Shown in pieces: positions 60,442-64,000 of a stretch of DNA of 64,000 bases. Source of the DNA: JACJYE01 sp964432875. Lineage in GTDB: Bacteria; Bacteroidota; Bacteroidia; Chitinophagales; Saprospiraceae. The position numbers and the translations under genes are program-made. The stretch is from NCBI GenBank assembly GCA_964432875.1, contig CAYSPJ010000004.1, positions 35,006 to 99,005 on the forward strand. The letters run 5' to 3'. The first letter of the stretch is position 1. Each line of letters opens with the position of its first letter. The notes beneath the pieces are model-generated. The model saw only the letters and a list, made by a program, of their open reading frames with translations. It was not told the DNA's origin and did no database searches.

Positions 60442-62571
60442 TCACTTCAACATAAACCCCCTGCGCTGTTCTAAAATCCCTTTGGCAACATGCTCTGGTA
60501 CCGGGGCATAGTGCGAGAACGTCAAGGCTACGGTAGCGCGGCCAGCGCTAAGCGTACGGATATCAACGGCATAGCCAAAGAGCTCTGCTAAGGGCGCTTC
60601 CGCTTTGACGAGGGTATGGCTGAGGATAGGTTCTACGCCCTTAGGGATACCCCGTCGGCGGTTGAGGTCGCTCATGATGGCGCTGATGTATTCTTCCGGG
60701 CAGGCTATTTCGATAAACATGACCGGCTCGACGAGGATAGGGGTGCATCGCGGGGCGGTAGCACGGAAGCCCTCGCGCGCGCACAATTCAAAAGCCAGCT
60801 CGTTGGAGTCGGGAAATTGGCGCGCTTCGATGAGCCTGGCTTTCATACTATGGAGTTCAAAACCGGCTTGTACGCCGATGGGCATCATATTTTCAAAACC
60901 GCGCCGGATGGCCAAAAGGTAATCCGCTTTCAGCCCTCCTGTGGGCAAATCGGATTCAAATTGCAGGCGAGTGCGCCCCAGGCGGAAGTCGGAGCTTTCC
61001 AGGAAGTGCGCATCGGCCGGGCCGAGTTCAAAACGGAGTTGCGCATGCAACCGCTCGCCTACTTCTCGAACAAATTCGTACTCATATTCCAGCGGCTGGC
61101 TCAACTGTTCCATGTAGTTGACCTGGGGGCGGCCGAGGTTGGCTTCGAGTTTAAAATCTTGTTGCAGGCGGTGGGAGATGACCTCCAGATGCAATTCCCC
61201 CATGCCACGGATGATGGTCTGGCCGGTCTCTTCATCTTCCAGGACGCGGAAGGAAGGGTCTTCTTCTTCAATCTCGTGCAGGATTTCATGCAGGCGGTCC
61301 AAATCGCGGCTGTGGCGGGCTTCAATGACCATGCCCACCACCGGCTCGGGAAACTGGATGGACTCCAGGATGATGGGCGCTTCGGGAGCACAGAGGGTGT
61401 CACCCGTTTTAATATCCTTGACCCCACCCAAGGCCGCAATATCTCCGGCTTTGACTTCCCAAACAGCTTTGTGTTTTCCGCCATTGAGCTGGTAAAGGTT
61501 GGCCAGGCGCTCCCGCTGCCCGCTGCGTGGGTTGTGCATAATTTGCCCGCGGCGGGCCTGGCCGGAGTAAACCCGAAAGAAAGCCAACTTGCGGCCTTGC
61601 TCGTCAAGTACGATCTTGAATACCAGCGCAGCAAAGGGGGCTTTTTCATTCAGCGGCCTGATTTCCTCCGTGCCATGCTCAGGGTGAACCCCTTTTACTG
61701 TAGCGACATCCACTGGTGAAGGTAAATAAGCACAAATGGCATCGAGTACAGGCTCTATGCCTTTATTTTTGTAGGCGCTGCCACAGAGCACCGGCACGAT
61801 TTCCCGGCTTACTGCTGCTCGGCGGATGGCCGCCCGGATTTCCGCCTCGGTGATAGTGCTTGGTGCGTCAAAAACCTTGGAAAAGATATTCTCATCGTAT
61901 TCAGCCAGCACTTCCAGCATTTTCAGCCGGGCAGCCTGCGCTTCGGCTGCCAGCTCCAATGGGATGGCCGCAAAAGACGGCTCGTCTTCCTCCCAAAAAA
62001 TGGCCTGCTGGCTAACCAGGTCGATGAGGCCCCGAAAATTTTCTTCCTCTCCTATTGGTATCTGCACTGGCAGCGGCCGAGTGGCGAGCCGCTTGCGCAT
62101 CTGCGCCAGCACCTCGTCAAAATTGGCGCCCACCAAGTCCATTTTGTTAATAAAAGCCAGGCGCGGTACCTGATAACGATCGGCTTGCCGCCAAACGGTT
62201 TCCGACTGCGACTCTACGCCGTGCGCCGCGCTGAACAACACCACCAGCCCGTCAATTACCCGCATGGAGCGTTCTACTTCCACCGTGAAATCTACGTGCC
62301 CCGGCGTGTCGATGATATTAATGGCGTAGCGCTGGCCCTGCCAGTCCCAATCCGCTTGAGTAGCGGCGGCCGTGATCGTGATGCCGCGTTCGCGCTCTTC
62401 TTCCAGATAGTCCATCACCGTATTACCATCATGGACTTCGCCGATGCGGTGGGTGCGGCCAGTGTAGAAGAGTACGCGTTCGGTCAGGGTCGTTTTGCCA
62501 GCATCGATGTGCGCTGCAATGCCGATGTTGCGCAACAAGTCTGGTTCCTCCGGTATTTCCTTTTCTGACAT
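60442..62571 (-). CDS. Elongation factor G paralogue (EF-G2-like), divergent domain IV
   Basis: A 709-residue translational GTPase. The G domain is canonical: IAAHIDAGKTTLTERVLFYTGRTHRIGEVHDGNTVMDYLEEERERGITIT (switch I), DTPGHVDFT (88-96), NKMDLVGANF (142-151). Domain III has the EF-G pattern SRDLDRLHEILHEIEEEDPSF and MGELHLEVI. Domain IV is odd: the usual QSGGRGQ loop reads EVGERLHAQ (about residues 500-508) and the tip motif around S-Y-H-E-V-D-S-S reads LIEARQFPDSNE. It is not in a str operon (no rpsL, rpsG or tufA nearby), so it is likely the second EF-G rather than the housekeeping copy. Confidence 0.9.
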   Translation of the reverse strand: MSEKEIPEEPDLLRNIGIAAHIDAGKTTLTERVLFYTGRTHRIGEVHDGNTVMDYLEEERERGITITAAATQADWDWQGQRYAINIIDTPGHVDFTVEVERSMRVIDGLVVLFSAAHGVESQSETVWRQADRYQVPRLAFINKMDLVGANFDEVLAQMRKRLATRPLPVQIPIGEEENFRGLIDLVSQQAIFWEEDEPSFAAIPLELAAEAQAARLKMLEVLAEYDENIFSKVFDAPSTITEAEIRAAIRRAAVSREIVPVLCGSAYKNKGIEPVLDAICAYLPSPVDVATVKGVHPEHGTEEIRPLNEKAPFAALVFKIVLDEQGRKLAFFRVYSGQARRGQIMHNPRSGQRERLANLYQLNGGKHKAVWEVKAGDIAALGGVKDIKTGDTLCAPEAPIILESIQFPEPVVGMVIEARHSRDLDRLHEILHEIEEEDPSFRVLEDEETGQTIIRGMGELHLEVISHRLQQDFKLEANLGRPQVNYMEQLSQPLEYEYEFVREVGERLHAQLRFELGPADAHFLESSDFRLGRTRLQFESDLPTGGLKADYLLAIRRGFENMMPIGVQAGFELHSMKARLIEARQFPDSNELAFELCAREGFRATAPRCTPILVEPVMFIEIACPEEYISAIMSDLNRRRGIPKGVEPILSHTLVKAEAPLAELFGYAVDIRTLSAGRATVALTFSHYAPVPEHVAKGILEQRRGFMLK

Positions 62572-62664
62572 ATCCTATTCACTTTACGCGGCTATTTGCC
62601 AGCCTGCTAAAATAGAGAAATTGCAACAGATCAGCAAATGATAGGGCACAATTATTCTTCAGGG

Positions 62665-63519
62665 CTATTCCCGCAGGCTCGCCAGTACCGGTGCGGCTGC
62701 ATTGGCTGGCGATTGGTTGAAAACGAGGGCATATTGCTCGTATAAGTGTGGCATAGCTGCTTGAAAGGCCTCCGGAAAAGTAAAGAAGTGCACTATGGCT
62801 ACGGCTTCTGGCCCGATTACCTTGAGGTTGATCCAGCGGTGGATGGCCGCTTTGCTATAGCCGCTGATTTGCTCCAGCGCCTCCCAGATATTGTCAGGCA
62901 AATCAGGGTATTCGATATCTGGATAGCTGGCCATAAAGGCCTTGGCGTATTCGTGCAAGCCGATGTTGTAGTATTGAAAAGGCCTGAGGAAGCCCGGCAT
63001 GAGTTGCTCGATTGAAAACAGGATGACGCCATCTTCCTGGAAAATCTCCGAAGCATGAAAATTTTCGGGATATTGTGGCGAGGGGAAGGGGTGGGGATAA
63101 AAGATAATGTGTTCAAATTGGGGCAATAGAAAGTCTTTATGGCCGAAAGTGAGCTGTACCGCACAAGCTGCCACTACCGCTTTGAGGTCTTCGGGCACCG
63201 ATTCCATACCTTGAGGCATGAAGTCATTGGCTTGCATATACAGGGCTACGCGTTTGAGGAAGCGATCCTGTTCTGGCTCTGCCAGCCGTTGGTAATAGGG
63301 CAGGTGCCGCTCAATCAACATGCGGATCTTCGGCTTGAGCACGGGTGGGTGCCGCCGGTACCACCACCAGTTGATCTGCGGCCCCATCACGTGGATCAAC
63401 GCGAGCATGAGGACCGGAGGGATGATATACCAACTATACCCAGGGTCTATTTCCCAAGTGAGAAAAAGCAGCACCAACGCTATGATGATGAAAGGGATGG
63501 AGAGGATTCTTGTCGGCAT
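62665..63519 (-). CDS. MtfA-like (M90) protein with altered zinc motif
   Basis: A 284-residue protein. Two hydrophobic segments at the N-terminus (IPFIIIALVLLFLTWEI; WYIIPPVLMLALIHV) are followed by the M90/MtfA domain: HLPYYQRLAEPEQDRFLKRVALYMQANDFMPQGM, AVVAACAVQLTFG, FEHIIFYPHPFPSPQY and the zinc motif region YNIGLHEYAKAF. MtfA proteins carry HExxH; here residues 189-193 read HEYAK, so the second zinc histidine is Lys. The fold is likely kept but peptidase activity doubtful. It stands alone between fusA-like and tRNA-Phe. Confidence 0.83.
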   Translation of the reverse strand: MPTRILSIPFIIIALVLLFLTWEIDPGYSWYIIPPVLMLALIHVMGPQINWWWYRRHPPVLKPKIRMLIERHLPYYQRLAEPEQDRFLKRVALYMQANDFMPQGMESVPEDLKAVVAACAVQLTFGHKDFLLPQFEHIIFYPHPFPSPQYPENFHASEIFQEDGVILFSIEQLMPGFLRPFQYYNIGLHEYAKAFMASYPDIEYPDLPDNIWEALEQISGYSKAAIHRWINLKVIGPEAVAIVHFFTFPEAFQAAMPHLYEQYALVFNQSPANAAAPVLASLRE

Positions 63520-63584
63520 AAATGCTCGCTCTGGTTAATTGAAACGCTAAGTTAGATTTTTTTTGCAAAAAAAACACGTGCAGG

Positions 63585-63616
63585 GTTGACTGACTTTGAA
63601 AAATGGTTTAACTTTG
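63585..63616 (+). promoter_or_regulatory. Promoter of tRNA-Phe
   Basis: -7 element TAACTTTG (63609-63616) is an exact TAnnTTTG match. GTTG at 63585-63588 is 20 bp upstream and serves as the -33 element. The tRNA begins 33 bp after the -7 element, allowing a short 5' leader. Confidence 0.65.
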
Positions 63617-63648
63617 CAGCCGCTTTCGCTGTAAGGCGTAAAGCAAGA

Positions 63649-63724
63649 GGTGCGGTAGCTCAGTTGGTAGAGCACAGGACTGAAAATCCTGGTGTCGGCG
63701 GTTCAACTCCGCCCCGCACCACCA
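63649..63724 (+). tRNA. tRNA-Phe (GAA)
   Basis: A 73-nt tRNA body plus encoded CCA (63722-63724). Acceptor GGTGCGG (63649-63655) pairs with CCGCACC (63714-63720). D arm GCTCAGTTGGTAGAGC, anticodon arm AGGACTGAAAATCCT with anticodon GAA, and T arm GGCGGTTCAACTCCGCC are all canonical. A good promoter lies just upstream. Confidence 0.97.
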
Positions 63725-63730
63725 ACCGTC

Positions 63731-63826
63731 AAGCGGGAGGCTCTGTTGGTAGAGCATCCCGCTTTTTTATTGAAAAAAGCGGGAAAAATCCTGGTGTCGG
63801 CGGTTCAACTCCGCCCTCTCCTGCCA
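63731..63826 (+). pseudogene. Chimeric tRNA-like remnant next to tRNA-Phe
   Basis: About 96 nt with tRNA-like ends. The 5' part has a possible acceptor strand (CGGGAGG) and a D arm GCTCTGTTGGTAGAGC. The anticodon arm is replaced by a perfect 12-bp stem TCCCGCTTTTTT-ATTG-AAAAAAGCGGGA (63757-63784). Then 63785-63816 repeats 32 nt of tRNA-Phe exactly (63683-63714), including the T arm, before ending TCTCCTGCCA. AAGCGGGA (63731-63738) can also pair with TCCCGCTT followed by TTTT, giving an alternative terminator. It could be a broken tRNA, a duplicated terminator or an old integration scar. Confidence 0.6.
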
Positions 63827-64000
63827 ATAGCGGCCATTTACACCTAGCTCGGGCTCTGCTGGAGCCGGCTTTGGAGAGGCCTAATGTTGCCCAGGCAGCC
63901 AAGCTACAGGCATCTATTTGCTCCCTCTATCCAGCATGCTGCTGCCGCCGGCAACGGCTTCATGTGCAAGCCATGCCCGCTCCTGCCAACGTTGGGCCTC
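63827..64000. other. Window edge, nothing recognised
   Basis: The last 174 bases are GC-rich. No open frame with family resemblance and no RNA gene is visible; a gene could continue beyond the window. CTCCTGCCAA occurs both at 63818-63827 and at 63976-63985 or close to it, a short repeat of uncertain meaning. Confidence 0.3.

Noticed and set aside
60616..61719. Long open frame (367 codons) on the plus strand
   Set aside because: It lies entirely antisense to the EF-G-like gene, has no family resemblance and results from the GC-biased codon usage of the real gene.
1..64000. CRISPR array, insertion sequence or prophage
   Set aside because: No regularly spaced direct repeats, transposase, integrase or phage structural motifs were found on either strand.

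Overview
The window looks like a chromosomal segment of a member of the Bacteroidota, most likely a Saprospiria-type marine or freshwater bacterium (Lewinella/Phaeodactylibacter-like; the rank below phylum is inference). Supporting signs are a large secreted protein with a type IX secretion (T9SS) C-terminal sorting domain, several families largely restricted to this phylum (DUF4270, DUF4286, DUF4290, DUF6029-like, PorT-like barrel), promoters with the Bacteroidota TAnnTTTG -7 element, few Shine-Dalgarno sites, and GC content slightly above 50%. There is no phage, insertion sequence, CRISPR array or integrase. Most of the segment is core chromosome.

Layout. 0-12 kb: an envelope/redox group (DUF6029-like fragment, TlpA thioredoxin, orphan anti-sigma factor, a lipoprotein, an NlpC/P60-like enzyme, a GNAT acetyltransferase), then an unrecognised pair: a 1,111-residue helical protein with three ~262-residue tandem repeats and a TPR-like lipoprotein (5.06-9.32 kb). 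Next comes a translationally coupled sugar-type MFS transporter/CutC pair and a second NlpC/P60 lipoprotein. 12-18 kb: fdhD, a YraN nuclease, a TetR regulator with a clear palindromic operator, an Ig-like lipoprotein, a DUF3299-like protein, a palindromic interspersed element and an extracellular esterase.

18-29 kb is a phylum-typical cell-wall/cofactor block: glgA-like -> DUF4270 -> glmS -> DUF4290 -> murA -> DUF4286 on the minus strand, divergent from panC-panD, followed by a fused branched-chain 2-oxoacid dehydrogenase E1. GlmS and MurA together feed UDP-GlcNAc into peptidoglycan. The MurA has Asp instead of the catalytic-loop Cys, predicting fosfomycin resistance. 29-42 kb: mevalonate kinase, an inositol-phosphatase-like enzyme, moaE, a CorC/CNNM transporter with lptC, a TIM-barrel epimerase, pth, dapD, two small lipoproteins, lptB, a PorT-like barrel, a LysM glucosaminidase and a 956-residue T9SS substrate. 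LptB and LptC belong to the LPS export bridge.

42-55 kb: a MerR regulator, an LPG-synthase-type membrane protein, hemolysin III, a GGGP-synthase homologue (possible ether lipid link with the mevalonate kinase), rsgA behind a perfect 20-bp inverted repeat, a TMTC-like TPR membrane protein coupled to psuG, VOC/SRPBCC proteins, a GlxA-type regulator, crcB and tryptophan 2,3-dioxygenase. 55-60.4 kb is a surface polysaccharide group (FkbM methyltransferase, O-antigen ligase, Wzz, flippase). 60.4-64 kb: a divergent EF-G paralogue outside any str operon, an MtfA-like protein that has lost the second zinc histidine, tRNA-Phe, and a chimeric tRNA-like remnant carrying a 32-nt copy of the tRNA-Phe 3' half.

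The best candidates for undescribed biology are the triple-repeat protein/lipoprotein pair, the tRNA-like remnant, the rsgA leader palindrome and the 17.03-kb palindromic element.
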